Origin: Paraglaciecola sp. 20A4
Lineage (GTDB): Bacteria > Pseudomonadota > Gammaproteobacteria > Enterobacterales > Alteromonadaceae
Length of the DNA stretch: 64,000 nt
Assembly: GCF_011378905.1 (NCBI RefSeq)
Contig: NZ_WTPY01000022.1
Span: forward strand, 19,204-83,203
Direction: 5' to 3'
Shown in pieces: positions 49,333-58,788 of this stretch (its first letter is position 1; the number at the start of each line of letters is the position of its first letter). Below the pieces are notes generated by a model. It searched no databases, was not told the DNA's origin, and worked only from the letters and a program-made list of their open reading frames with translations. A program made the translations under genes and the position numbers.

Positions 49333-50673
49333 CTAACCTTTTTGGAAAGGGTAAACCGACCCTAGTTTTAATAATTGCGTCAGCTCGTCAAGGGCTGTGC
49401 GTGACTCATTTAACAACGCCACATCACGTAAATCATCCACTGCTAAGCGATCACGATAATGTTTATCGACCCAGTTATTAAGTCGTTCAAATTGTACATC
49501 GTTCATCATGGTACTTTGATTCACAGCAGCCAATTCAGTCTCATTCATGGCTACGCGTAACCTCAGACATGCAGGCCCACCGCCATTTCGCATGCTTTGC
49601 TTAACATCATAGTAACGTATATGTTTAATGGGTGTGTTGAGGGTGACAAGTTCATTTAAGTATGCTGAAACTGCTGGGTTTTCTTCACAATCCGTAGGGG
49701 CAATTATTGCCATTTCACCGTTGGGTAGGGTAATCACCTGAGTGTTAAACAAGTAACTTTTTATGGCTTCTTGTACGCTGACTTGTTCGCTACTGACTTT
49801 AATAAAGTGCAACTCCCCTTGACCGTATTTTTGCTTAATTTCGGCCAACGCTTTGTCAGTATCGAGGAAGGCTTGCTCGTGATAAAAAAGTACATTTTGG
49901 TTACCTACAGAAATCACGTCGTTGTGGAAAACACCCTGATCAATCAGGTCTGGATTTTGCTGGATAAAAACGACGTTCTCATCACTCAAACCATGCAAGC
50001 GGGCGATGGCTTGACTGGCTTCAAAGGTTTGCCGAGCAGGAAACTTAACAGGCGCCGGTTTGCTGTTATCAAATGCGTAGCGGCCGTAAACAAACAATTC
50101 TACCCCTTTCTCGCCGTATTGCTGACACAACCGTGTGTGGTTTGCAGCGCCTTCATCACCAAAATGCTCGTTATCCGGCAGATGATTGTGATGACTAAAA
50201 TATTTTTCGTTAGCAAAGGTTGCTTTAAGAATATTTCCGGTGACGAGGGGCTCAAGTGAGCGATGATACTTATTAGTCAGATTCGCGGGCGTGAAGTGCA
50301 CTTTACCATCCGCGGTGTCTGGGCTGGGTGACACAGTTGCCGCATTGGCTGTCCACATGCTAGATGCTGAACAACAGGCTTGAAAGATGGCAGGGGCTTG
50401 CTTGGCCGCCTGGTGTAAAACATTTGCATCGGTGCCTGAAAACCCTAAGCGTCTCATTGCATCCACGTCAGGACGCGCCTGAGGGGCTAGCACACCTTGA
50501 ATCATGCCAAGGTCAGCTAGGGCTTTCATTTTCTTTAAACCCTGCTTAGCGGCCTGTTTAGGGCTGCTTACGGCACTCGCATTATTTAACGAGGCCACAT
50601 TACCATAAGATAAACCCGCATAATTGTGGGTTGGTCCAACGAGTCCGTCAAAATTTACTTCAAACTGCTTCAT
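49333..50673 (-). CDS. astB: N-succinylarginine dihydrolase
   Basis: A 446-residue amidinotransferase-fold enzyme of the arginine succinyltransferase pathway, converting N2-succinylarginine to succinylornithine, ammonia and CO2. It starts [18 protein letters not shown], and the nucleophile Cys is in [12 protein letters not shown]. The astA, astC, astD and astE partners are not adjacent, so the pathway is dispersed in this genome. Start at the ATG that gives the conserved N-terminus. Confidence 0.96.
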   Translation of the reverse strand: MKQFEVNFDGLVGPTHNYAGLSYGNVASLNNASAVSSPKQAAKQGLKKMKALADLGMIQGVLAPQARPDVDAMRRLGFSGTDANVLHQAAKQAPAIFQACCSASSMWTANAATVSPSPDTADGKVHFTPANLTNKYHRSLEPLVTGNILKATFANEKYFSHHNHLPDNEHFGDEGAANHTRLCQQYGEKGVELFVYGRYAFDNSKPAPVKFPARQTFEASQAIARLHGLSDENVVFIQQNPDLIDQGVFHNDVISVGNQNVLFYHEQAFLDTDKALAEIKQKYGQGELHFIKVSSEQVSVQEAIKSYLFNTQVITLPNGEMAIIAPTDCEENPAVSAYLNELVTLNTPIKHIRYYDVKQSMRNGGGPACLRLRVAMNETELAAVNQSTMMNDVQFERLNNWVDKHYRDRLAVDDLRDVALLNESRTALDELTQLLKLGSVYPFQKG

Positions 50674-50986
50674 CTTATCCTCATCTGCGCATCAATATCC
50701 GCTCAAAAACGGCGAAAAATTTATCTTGAAAATGATAAATCCATCTTCATTAAGGTGTGTCTTGCTGATCATTATACTGGTTTTCGGGTTGCTGCCAATC
50801 GAGGTGGTTGATATTCGAACAGATTAAGGAGCGTGATCATGATGATTATCGGATAAGTATGAAGAAGAACTTGTTTTCTATTCACTTTGTCGATATATGT
50901 TAAAAAGCATTTTAAAGAGGTGAACGCACTTATCTTCATCGGTTCACCTAAAAACTCTATTAAATTCAAAGGTTAAGACTAATTAT
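50674..50986. other. Divergent region astB / topA with a leader hairpin
   Basis: No full gene is visible in these 313 bases. AGGTGAAC (50918-50925) pairs with GTTCACCT (50942-50949) within the expected topA leader, 37 bases before its start. A strong ribosome-binding-like AAGGAG at 50826 precedes only a five-codon frame (M-M-I-I-G). Confidence 0.4.
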
Positions 50987-53626
50987 ATGGCAAAGTCTCT
51001 GGTCATTGTTGAATCACCGGCAAAGGCGAAAACAATTAATAAATATCTCGGCAAAGATTTTATTGTTAAATCTAGTGTAGGCCACGTTCGAGACCTTCCA
51101 ACGAAAGCTTTGGGCAAAGTTGCGCCTAAAAAACCAGCAAAAGAGCTGAAGTTATTATCTGAAAATAAACGTGAAGCGTATTTACGTGAGTACGAATATA
51201 AGAAATTAGTTGACCGTATGGGCGTCGATCCAAAAGACGATTGGGCGGCCCATTATGAAGTGCTAAGTGGCAAAGAAAAAGTGGTCAACGAACTCAAAAA
51301 ATTGGCTAAAAATGCCGATACCATTTATCTCGCAACGGATTTGGATAGAGAAGGTGAAGCGATTGCTTGGCATCTGCAAGAATTAATCGACGATCCAAGC
51401 AAAGATTTTCAGCGTGTGGTGTTTAATGAAATCACCAAAAACGCGATACAAGAAGCTTTCTCTGAACCCGGAAAAGTCAATATTGAACGGGTAAATGCTC
51501 AGCAAGCACGTCGATTTTTAGACCGCATTGTAGGCTTTATGGTATCGCCACTACTGTGGAAAAAAGTCGCCAGAGGCTTATCAGCCGGTCGTGTTCAATC
51601 TGTCGCGGTGCGTTTGGTTGTTGAACGTGAACGTGAAATAAAAGCCTTTGTTCCAGAGGAGTTTTGGGACGTACATGCGGACTTGTTGACCGTAAAAGAG
51701 AGTGACTTGCGTATGCAGGTTGCTAAGCATGACGGCAAAGCCTTTAAACCGATTAATAAAACTCAGGCTGATGCTGCGCTAGCTGATTTAAAGGATGCTG
51801 ACTATAAGGTAATCAGTCGAGACTCTAAACCGACCCAGAGTCGCCCTTCAGCCCCTTTTATTACCTCAACGTTACAACAAGCAGCAAGTACCCGTTTAGG
51901 GTTTGGCGTGAAGAAAACCATGATGATGGCTCAGCGCTTATACGAAGCCGGTCACATCACTTATATGCGTACCGATTCTACTAACTTAAGTAAAGAAGCA
52001 GTGGAAGCCTGTCGCGAGTATATCGGCGATAATTTCGGCGCCAATTACTTACCAGAAAATCCGCTTAAATATGGTAGCAAAGACGGTGCGCAAGAAGCTC
52101 ATGAAGCCGTTCGTCCGTCAAATGTGTTGTTAAAATCTGAATCGTTATCGGAAATGGAACGAGACGCACAGCGATTGTACGAACTTATTTGGCGTCAGTT
52201 TGTAGCGTGTCAGATGACACCAGCGAAGTATGACGCAAGTACCATTCGTGTTGGTGCCGTTGGCTACGAATTAACCGCTAAAGGACGAGTACTTAAGTTT
52301 GATGGTTGGACCAAGGTACAAAATCCGCAGCGTAAAAAAGGTGAAGAAGACTTTTTATTGCCTGATGTAAAAGAAGGCGAAACGCTTACTCTTAAACAGC
52401 TTGAACCTAAGCAGCATTTTACCAAACCTGTGGCGCGTTTTAACGAAGCGTCTTTGGTTAAAGAGCTAGAAAAACGTGGTATCGGTCGACCTTCAACCTA
52501 CGCCAGTATCATTTCAACCATTCAAGATCGCGGTTATGTGCGCCTTGAGAGTAAGCGTTTTTATGCTGAAAAAATGGGTGAAATCGTTACCGATAGACTG
52601 CTTGAAAATTTCGATAATTTAATGAGCTTCGATTTCACCGCGAAAATGGAGCAAGAGTTAGATGAAATCGCCAACGGTAAAGTGTCGTGGAAAGACGTGC
52701 TAACGGATTTTTATGGTGATTTTGAGAAGAAGCTTATTCTCGCTGAAAAAGATCCCGATGAAGGGGGTATGCGCTTAAATCAAGCCGTGCCAACGGACAT
52801 CGAATGTAAAAAATGTGGTCGACCCATGAATGTCCGTACTGCGAGTACGGGGGTATTCTTGGGATGTTCTGGCTACAACTTACCGCCTAAAGAGCGTTGT
52901 ACTGGCACGATGAATTTAACCTTCGGGGATGAAGTCATCAAAGTAGAAGACGAAGAAGAGCTGGAAACTGAAATACTCAGAGCCAAGCGTCGATGTCCCA
53001 TCTGCTCAACGGCCATGGACAGCTACTTAGTGGATGAAACCCGTAAACTACATGTTTGTGGCAATACCCCTACCTGTCCAGGTGTTGAAGTTGAAATTGG
53101 CACCTTTAAGATTAAAGGATATGACGGCCCGATTATCGAATGCGACAAGTGCGGTTCGAATATGGAGCTTAAAACAGGGCGTTTTGGTAAGTACTTCGGT
53201 TGTACTAACGAGGAGTGCAAGAACACCCGTAAGTTATTAAGAAGTGGCGAAGCTGCTCCGCCTAAAGAAGACCCGGTTGATTTGCCTGAGCTTGAATGTG
53301 TGAAATCTGACGCCCACTTTGTATTACGTGATGGCGCGTCAGGTATATTTATGGCTGCGCATAACTTCCCTAAATCTAGAGAAACACGTGCGCCATTGGT
53401 GGCTGAATTAGCGCGATTTAGGGACCGTATCTCATCTAAGTTTTATTACTTAGCTGACGCACCTGCTAAAGATCCAGACGGTAACGACGCCTTAGTCCGT
53501 TATAGTCGTAAAACTAAGCAGCAGTATGTTATGAGTGAGAACGAAGAAGGGAAAGCCACAGGCTGGTCTGCTTGGTATACTGATAATAAATGGGTCGTTG
53601 AAGATAAGCGCAAAAAAGCCAAATAG
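50987..53626 (+). CDS. topA: DNA topoisomerase I
   Basis: An 879-residue type IA topoisomerase that relaxes negative supercoils. Parts: TOPRIM domain ([13 protein letters not shown] at the start, D-L-D-R-E-G-E-A at about 123), the catalytic core with active Tyr326 in I-T-Y-M-R-T-D-S-T, and three C-terminal C4 zinc fingers (about 605-640, 667-700, 711-745) followed by a basic tail. Length matches enterobacterial TopA (865 residues). A hairpin follows the gene. The DUF2058 gene downstream is transcribed in the same direction. Confidence 0.98.
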   Translation: MAKSLVIVESPAKAKTINKYLGKDFIVKSSVGHVRDLPTKALGKVAPKKPAKELKLLSENKREAYLREYEYKKLVDRMGVDPKDDWAAHYEVLSGKEKVVNELKKLAKNADTIYLATDLDREGEAIAWHLQELIDDPSKDFQRVVFNEITKNAIQEAFSEPGKVNIERVNAQQARRFLDRIVGFMVSPLLWKKVARGLSAGRVQSVAVRLVVEREREIKAFVPEEFWDVHADLLTVKESDLRMQVAKHDGKAFKPINKTQADAALADLKDADYKVISRDSKPTQSRPSAPFITSTLQQAASTRLGFGVKKTMMMAQRLYEAGHITYMRTDSTNLSKEAVEACREYIGDNFGANYLPENPLKYGSKDGAQEAHEAVRPSNVLLKSESLSEMERDAQRLYELIWRQFVACQMTPAKYDASTIRVGAVGYELTAKGRVLKFDGWTKVQNPQRKKGEEDFLLPDVKEGETLTLKQLEPKQHFTKPVARFNEASLVKELEKRGIGRPSTYASIISTIQDRGYVRLESKRFYAEKMGEIVTDRLLENFDNLMSFDFTAKMEQELDEIANGKVSWKDVLTDFYGDFEKKLILAEKDPDEGGMRLNQAVPTDIECKKCGRPMNVRTASTGVFLGCSGYNLPPKERCTGTMNLTFGDEVIKVEDEEELETEILRAKRRCPICSTAMDSYLVDETRKLHVCGNTPTCPGVEVEIGTFKIKGYDGPIIECDKCGSNMELKTGRFGKYFGCTNEECKNTRKLLRSGEAAPPKEDPVDLPELECVKSDAHFVLRDGASGIFMAAHNFPKSRETRAPLVAELARFRDRISSKFYYLADAPAKDPDGNDALVRYSRKTKQQYVMSENEEGKATGWSAWYTDNKWVVEDKRKKAK

Positions 53627-53651
53627 TATTTTTGGTCATTATTCATAATTC

Positions 53652-53680
53652 AAAGCCGGTAACTTATCCTTGCCGGCTTT
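53652..53680 (+). terminator. Hairpin after topA
   Basis: AAAGCCGG (53652-53659) pairs with CCGGCTTT (53673-53680). The T-run is short and merges with the stem, so termination may be partial. Confidence 0.55.
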
Positions 53681-53707
53681 ATGCATTTAATAGAAATAGG
53701 TTTGAGC

Positions 53708-54262
53708 ATGGCATTGTCACTTCAAGAACAACTTTTACAAGCAGGCCTCGCAAATAAGAAAAAAGCGAAGCAAGTGCGCCAACAAAAACATAAGCAGGCG
53801 AAAGCCAAGCAGAATCACAATATTGAACAAACAAATGAAAGCAAGATAGCCGCAGAACAAGCGGTCGAGCAGAAAAAAGCCCGAGATCGAGAGCTTAATA
53901 AAAAAGCCAAGGCTGAAGCTGAAAGAAAAGCTGTTCAGGCGCAAATAATACAGATGATTAACGTTAACAAGCAATCTCGTAGAGTCGGCGATATTGCCTG
54001 TAATTTCAGTGATAACAATGTGATTAAACGTATTTTTGTAGATAAAAAAATACACGCACAAATCACCCAAGGTCAACTGGCCATCGTAAAGCTCAACGAT
54101 GCCTATGAATTAATTCCCATGCCGGTAGCAGATAAAATAGCAGAACGAGACGAAAGCTACGTGTTATATCGTGCTGATATTTTGCCAGAAGAAAAAGCTA
54201 AGAATAGTCAAGATGAAGACTGGTACGCGGATTATGATATTCCTGATGATTTAAGCTGGTAA
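53708..54262 (+). CDS. yaiL: DUF2058 (YaiL) family protein
   Basis: A protein of about 184 residues of the DUF2058 family. The N-terminus M-A-L-S-L-Q-E-Q-L-L-Q-A-G-L is conserved, followed by a long Lys/Gln/Ala-rich basic helix (residues 15-85) that may form a coiled coil or bind nucleic acid. The C-terminal domain has Y-L-like K-R-I-F-V and ends with an acidic W-Y-A-D-Y-D-I-P-D-D-L-S-W tail. The family is sometimes described as nucleoprotein/polynucleotide-associated; the function is not known. The ATG at 53708 gives the conserved N-terminus; 53681 is too early. Confidence 0.88.
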   Translation: MALSLQEQLLQAGLANKKKAKQVRQQKHKQAKAKQNHNIEQTNESKIAAEQAVEQKKARDRELNKKAKAEAERKAVQAQIIQMINVNKQSRRVGDIACNFSDNNVIKRIFVDKKIHAQITQGQLAIVKLNDAYELIPMPVADKIAERDESYVLYRADILPEEKAKNSQDEDWYADYDIPDDLSW

Positions 54263-54276
54263 TACTGTTTTGAATA

Positions 54277-54300
54277 GGGCGCTTTAAACGCCCATTATTT
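54277..54300 (+). terminator. Terminator after the DUF2058 gene
   Basis: GGGCG (54277-54281) pairs with CGCCC (54289-54293), with the T-rich ATTATTTT after it. Confidence 0.65.
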
Positions 54301-54440
54301 TAACTTTAGCACTGAGTTTTTAGAGATTAATAAGCTGCTCAACCACAGATGAGTAGAAATTTTTGATATACATTGTATGGTAATTTATTTTCCACCTATA
54401 ATGACTGCCAATCGTATCAATCTACTTTTGGAGAATATAA

Positions 54441-55133
54441 ATGTCTTTTAATGTTCGGCCTTTTTTTATTGTACCTATCTTAATCGCCACGTCCGTTTCA
54501 GCTAGTCCCATTTTGTCCTACGATTATGATGTATTTGATTTAGGCGCTAAAATAACCGGCCCTGTAGGCCCAGAAGTTGAAGTTTCATTAATTAACAGTG
54601 CCGGTGATAGCGTCGGAGATTTACTAAGCAGTGTAAGCTGCCCACAGGGTTATACTGTGTGTATTCCGGCCAATAATTCAGCCGGCATTATTTACACCTA
54701 CGCCCATACCGTAATCCCTGGGGTTGATAAGGAAAATGACGCACCTTTTCCTAATCCGCCAGTTGTACTGCCGTTTGATGATGTTCAAACTTTCAGTTTG
54801 GGATATGAAGCAGTAGGCTTTAACGGGATTGCAGGCTATAGCTTTTCAAATGCTGCGACGGCCAACGTCAGTTTTGATATAGATCTTAATGATGCAGGGG
54901 AACTGGTATGGTCCACAACGTCCGATGAATGGGATAGTACTGAGGAAATTACCTTTTTTTGGCAGACAAGCCAAGCTCCTTCCGGTCCTGGTGGCATATA
55001 TGCCATTAATAATTCAAGTGGAACCGCAAGTGGCAGAGGGCCAGTGCCTACGGCGTTGCCAGTACCTGAACCGGTAAATTTAGGTTTTATGTTATTGGGG
55101 GGAGTATTGGCATTTAGATCGAGACGTAAATAA
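54441..55133 (+). CDS. PEP-CTERM sorting-signal protein, secreted
   Basis: A 230-residue exported protein with a signal peptide (P-F-F-I-V-P-I-L-I-A-T-S-V-S-A-S) and a C-terminal PEP-CTERM tripartite signal: V-P-E-P, a hydrophobic helix (L-G-F-M-L-L-G-G-V-L-A-F) and the basic end R-S-R-R-K. Exosortase (EpsH/XrtA) recognises such tails and attaches the proteins to the surface or releases them into exopolysaccharide. The body is Gly/Ser/Asn-rich and without recognised domain; two Cys (S-C-P-Q-G-Y-T-V-C) may form a disulfide. GGAG lies about ten bases before the ATG. No exosortase is in the window. Confidence 0.8.
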   Translation: MSFNVRPFFIVPILIATSVSASPILSYDYDVFDLGAKITGPVGPEVEVSLINSAGDSVGDLLSSVSCPQGYTVCIPANNSAGIIYTYAHTVIPGVDKENDAPFPNPPVVLPFDDVQTFSLGYEAVGFNGIAGYSFSNAATANVSFDIDLNDAGELVWSTTSDEWDSTEEITFFWQTSQAPSGPGGIYAINNSSGTASGRGPVPTALPVPEPVNLGFMLLGGVLAFRSRRK

Positions 55134-55501
55134 AGCCCCGTAAACAGAAAAACAGGTGAACGTTATTCAGCGTTCATTTTATTTCTATTGGCGATTCAAA
55201 AAAGATAAATCACAATATATTGCCTGGTGGTAATTTATTGTGTCTTTATGGCTTTATTTGATAAAGCCCAGAGTACTTTCGTTACTTGAACTCTGTACTT
55301 TTTTTAAACACCTTACTAAGACTCAGATGATCGAGTTGTTGAGGCTGTAGTTAGAAGGATTGCAAATCTATACTGACTAACTACTAACATACAGACATAC
55401 ATACAGACTTTAGATTTCGGGCCGTGTGTCAGCGTTACGCGGGCTAATAGTATTTTTCGTCAAAGACTTTAGAGCGCTGATTTGTAACCCTAACCAAGAC
55501 A
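55134..55501. other. Gene-free region with terminator and short repeats
   Basis: TGAACG (55157-55162) pairs with CGTTCA (55171-55176) before a T-rich tail, a probable terminator of the PEP-CTERM gene. ACATACAGAC is repeated at about 55387 and 55400. I see no gene here. Confidence 0.5.
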
Positions 55502-56470
55502 TTATTTGCTGAAAAAACTATCAATCATCGCTAGCGCTGATTGGTTATAGCCAACACGGGGTGCTAGCGATGCTTCTTTGGGTCGAATGCCTAGTTTGAT
55601 ACCAACTATCGTATCGCTGGTAATAGCGTCGCCACAAGCGGCTAACGAGCGGTGGATTTCTTCTCTGGTTAATAAAGAATGTTCTGCACCGAATGCACTG
55701 TCTGCATCTTTTGCAGCGGGCATATGAGTGTCTTTCCAAATTCCGTATTCGGTTTGTGTATCGGAAACACCCGAAAACATTAAGCCTTTAAATAAGCCTG
55801 CATCTTTCACGCGCTTTATATGCTCTAGTACGCCATCAGTGCTGTGGCTTTCAATGGCAGAGCGCCCCCAATTAATTAAAATACCTAGGTTAGCTTGGTG
55901 GGCATTATTTAATTCTTGAATGACACTAATCTCATCTTCCAAGGATAAAAAGCCTTTGGCATGCTCATGCTCAGGCACTAACGCATCGCAATGCTCAATA
56001 ATTATTTCAGCACCTTGCCAGTCCCAGCTAAGCATAGTCTGTAACGACGCTTTAAGTGCCTTCGCCGATCCCTGTGCTTTGCTTCTATCTGGGGCGGTTT
56101 GAATTTCTATCGCTTTGACGCACTGTTTGCCTTTCGCTTTATTCAGTTTGCCTATGGCATCACACGCCTTTTGCATAAAAACCAGCGCTGCTTGTCGACC
56201 AGTTTCATTGTCTGAGGCGATACCAAAGTGTGGGTTTTGCGCCAGTGCCCCCATGATACCTGGCACACAGGTAAAAACGAATTGCCAGTTTGGGTCGATG
56301 TTAGCAATAAACCAATCATCATCATATTGATGCAGTGAGCCTGTAAAGGGGTGCTCTAAACCTTGAATATTGCTCAACGCTTTCAATTTCTGGTAATACG
56401 CTTGTTCTGCTTCAGGATGCCATTCTACGCCTGCTGGTGAGGTGGCGTATGCGCCAACAAAATAACCCAC
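55502..56470 (-). CDS. DUF4862 family protein, TIM-barrel-like
   Basis: A 322-residue protein of the DUF4862 family, starting M-G-Y-F-V-G-A-Y-A-T-S-P. Its pattern of strand-like segments with acidic ends (E-I-Q-T-A-P, I-I-I-E-H-C-D, L-G-I-L-I-N-W-G-R-S, G-L-M-F-S-G-V-S) resembles the xylose isomerase-like TIM barrel, with Glu, His and Asp residues positioned as metal ligands. No signal peptide is present. Activity and substrate are unknown. It stands alone with gene-poor flanks of about 370 and 266 bases. Confidence 0.72.
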   Translation of the reverse strand: MGYFVGAYATSPAGVEWHPEAEQAYYQKLKALSNIQGLEHPFTGSLHQYDDDWFIANIDPNWQFVFTCVPGIMGALAQNPHFGIASDNETGRQAALVFMQKACDAIGKLNKAKGKQCVKAIEIQTAPDRSKAQGSAKALKASLQTMLSWDWQGAEIIIEHCDALVPEHEHAKGFLSLEDEISVIQELNNAHQANLGILINWGRSAIESHSTDGVLEHIKRVKDAGLFKGLMFSGVSDTQTEYGIWKDTHMPAAKDADSAFGAEHSLLTREEIHRSLAACGDAITSDTIVGIKLGIRPKEASLAPRVGYNQSALAMIDSFFSK

Positions 56471-56736
56471 GTCAACTCCTTTTTAAATGCTGTATTTAAT
56501 TGCTCAGAGATCAATGACTTTAGCATGATGTCCGTAGCTTGCGAATAGGCAGAACCACTAACTAAGTGTAAATTTATTTTGGCTGGTGTCATGAATCGGT
56601 TTGTTTTTAAACCTTAGTTTAATATTGGCCTACAGTTTGCTAATCCTCAAAGTACAGACATTTTTTTCAGCGCTGATTTAGCCGTTAAATAAGCGTATTT
56701 GATAATGATTATGCGGCAACAAGAAGGACGTTTTCG

Positions 56737-57399
56737 ATGCAAATACAGCAGTCAGCCCTAACATTATTCGACTATATTGCAAACCCATCTGCTGCTGACA
56801 GCGCTTTACAAAGCGCTGTCAGCAGTCAAAAAAACAACATCTCTGCTGGAATTACGGCAGTGCAAAGTAACTTAGCGTCAGGGAACATAGATGATGCATT
56901 GCAACGATTAAAATCCGGCGAAAATGGCTTAAACTTGCAAACGTTGGACAATATGCTGAGTTTTAATTTACGTCCTGTGGCTGAGGATCTGACGCAAACC
57001 GCAAAAGATTTGGGCTTAAACTTCGATGTTCAGTTAAAGCAGGAAGAAGGTGAATGGCAAGTTAGTAGCGAACAAAACCCCGAACATAAAGGTCTTGCGC
57101 AATTGCAGCAATATTTAGACAAAAATACGAGGTTGCAATCTAAGCTGGATGACCTTAATGCGCTTTCTGAATTTTATGAGTTGGGACAATCTCAAGAATA
57201 TGCCAAAGAATTGCAAACAGCCGATGTACATGAAGATGATGTGGTGACCTACTTAACTCAAAGTCGCGAATATTTGTTCTCTTTGGACAGCTTTTATTTA
57301 TCTGACCGAGGTATGTCGATTGCGTCTCGGGGAGAATCAGAAGGTTTATTTGAAGAAGTTAAAAAAACCTTAGGGCTAGAAAGTACAGAGGATAATTAG
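56737..57399 (+). CDS. Uncharacterised 220-residue protein
   Basis: I do not recognise this protein. It is soluble, acidic and apparently mostly helical, with no signal peptide or membrane segment. It is rich in Gln, Ser, Leu and Asp, with an N-terminal low-complexity part (P-S-A-A-D-S-A-L-Q-S-A-V) and a middle part that reads as amphipathic helices (Q-Q-Y-L-D-K-N-T-R-L-Q-S-K-L). The ATG follows AAGAAGGA closely, so translation is likely. Codons 19-30 lie in a 16-bp perfect hairpin. Neighbours (DUF4862 and HPP genes) give no hint. Confidence 0.6.
   Translation: MQIQQSALTLFDYIANPSAADSALQSAVSSQKNNISAGITAVQSNLASGNIDDALQRLKSGENGLNLQTLDNMLSFNLRPVAEDLTQTAKDLGLNFDVQLKQEEGEWQVSSEQNPEHKGLAQLQQYLDKNTRLQSKLDDLNALSEFYELGQSQEYAKELQTADVHEDDVVTYLTQSREYLFSLDSFYLSDRGMSIASRGESEGLFEEVKKTLGLESTEDN
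56792..56825. repeat. Perfect 16-bp inverted repeat inside a coding region
   Basis: CTGCTGACAGCGCTTT (56792-56807) and AAAGCGCTGTCAGCAG (56810-56825) are exact reverse complements with two bases between. It begins 55 bases after the start codon of the uncharacterised gene, and should form a strong mRNA hairpin (14 or 15 pairs). Confidence 0.85.
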
Positions 57400-57591
57400 C
57401 CTAGCATATTAGGCACAACGCCTGCCTTTTATAAAAGGAATCTATTTGCCGTTAACGGCAGAGTATCGTGCTAGTTTTTGCCACATGTTAAACATATCAT
57501 TCGGTAATATAGACTTTAATTAGCTAAGTTACGCTTAGGCAATATAGAGAAGCGCTTGCATATAAGCATGTTTTTTCATTAGGATCTGCGC

Positions 57592-58605
57592 TTGTTTTCC
57601 TTACCTGCCATTTACTTGATGAAGCTACGCGCCACTTTTCACGAATTTAAACAGCTCTTTGGATTCTCAGTTAACACCACCAGTCATAACGAAAAGCTTA
57701 TTTCTGCCTTAGGCGGCGCTTTAGGTATAGCCGGCATTATGTGGGCAATGCATGTGCTTGTGCAGACTCAGGTCTTAACCGCCAATTCCAGCGTACTGAT
57801 TATCGCTTCTATGGGCGCTACCGCTGTGTTGCTTTTTGCTGTGCCCCATGGGGCGCTCTCTCAGCCTTGGGCTGTTATTGGCGGGCATTTCATTTCTGCA
57901 ATATTGGGAATAACGTGCGTAAAGTTGTTAGGTAATGGTCCTTGGGTAGCAGCCTTGGCTGTGGGTGGTGCTATTGGTGCAATGTATTACTTACGGTGTG
58001 TGCATCCCCCTGGTGGCGCGACAGCATTAACGATTGTTATTGGCGGTGCAGATATTAACGCCCTAGGTTACCAATTTCTGTTAATACCTTTAGCCATCAA
58101 TATTCTGGTTATTATGACCATCACCGTTGTCTTTAATTGGTGTTTTGGATGGCGTCGTTATCCTGTACATTTGGCGCACAAATTAAAGAAACCCATGAGC
58201 CCACAATCCAGCGAACGAGAGCACGAACTCACTCAAGAAGATTTTGCCGCTGCAATGCAAGAACTTGATTCCTATGTTGATATTACCCCTGACGGATTAA
58301 CAGACTTATTAGAGCTTGCAAAAAAACACGCAGAAAAGAACATTACGCATCCAGCAAAAATTGTTGCCGGGCATATATACAGCAATGGCAAGTTGGGTAA
58401 GCTTTGGAGTATCCGCCAGGTCGTTGATGCCGCACCTGTTAATACCCCAAAGAGCAAAGATAAGGTGATTTACAAAGTGTTAGCGGGTGATGGGGGGTAC
58501 GAGACGCACATGTGTTTGCGTAGTGAATTTCACAATTGGGCGCGTTTTGAAGTTGAAAAACATAACCAACAATGGGTAAAAGTTGAAGAGTACGACAAAG
58601 TCTAA
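57592..58605 (+). CDS. HPP-family membrane protein with extra C-terminal domain
   Basis: A 337-residue protein. The N-terminal half (about 40-190) has four to five membrane helices with the family motif C-V-H-P-P-G-G-A-T-A; HPP proteins have been linked to nitrite transport in cyanobacteria and plants. After the conserved F-G-W-R-R-Y-P comes a hydrophilic domain of about 140 residues (T-Q-E-D-F-A-A-A-M-Q-E-L-D-S-Y; V-D-A; Y-K-V-L-A-G-D-G-G-Y-E) instead of the CBS pair often fused to HPP. I do not recognise this domain. The start is TTG with AGGAT upstream; the ATG at 57619 has no ribosome binding site. Confidence 0.82.
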   Translation: MFSLPAIYLMKLRATFHEFKQLFGFSVNTTSHNEKLISALGGALGIAGIMWAMHVLVQTQVLTANSSVLIIASMGATAVLLFAVPHGALSQPWAVIGGHFISAILGITCVKLLGNGPWVAALAVGGAIGAMYYLRCVHPPGGATALTIVIGGADINALGYQFLLIPLAINILVIMTITVVFNWCFGWRRYPVHLAHKLKKPMSPQSSEREHELTQEDFAAAMQELDSYVDITPDGLTDLLELAKKHAEKNITHPAKIVAGHIYSNGKLGKLWSIRQVVDAAPVNTPKSKDKVIYKVLAGDGGYETHMCLRSEFHNWARFEVEKHNQQWVKVEEYDKV

Positions 58606-58691
58606 GATTTAACAGTAGACTGTTTAACAGTGCTATCGTCGCGGGGCTTTTTATCGCTTAAAGATAGCACTTGAGTAATAAGCGTCGATTA

Positions 58692-58717
58692 GGGGCCAGC
58701 TTTGAACAGCTGGCCCC
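58692..58717. terminator. GC-rich hairpin between HPP and DUF2891 genes
   Basis: GGGGCCAGCT (58692-58701) pairs with AGCTGGCCCC (58708-58717). A further stem, GTGCTATC/GATAGCAC (58630-58670), lies just before it. Both sit between convergent genes; T-runs are poor. Confidence 0.6.
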
Positions 58718-58788
58718 GGAAATAAATGGCGATATATTGTTAACCGGCGCTATTTTACTAAACTAAGCGATAAGACTGAGCCTCACGG

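Noticed and set aside
50624..50827. A 67-codon plus-strand frame over the start of astB
   Set aside because: Its first part is antisense to astB and its second part is intergenic; no homology features.
57425..57460. CCTTTTATAAAAGG and TGCCGTTAACGGCA palindromes after the uncharacterised gene, considered as terminator or operator
   Set aside because: Both are short and without T-run or linked regulator; support is too weak for a call.
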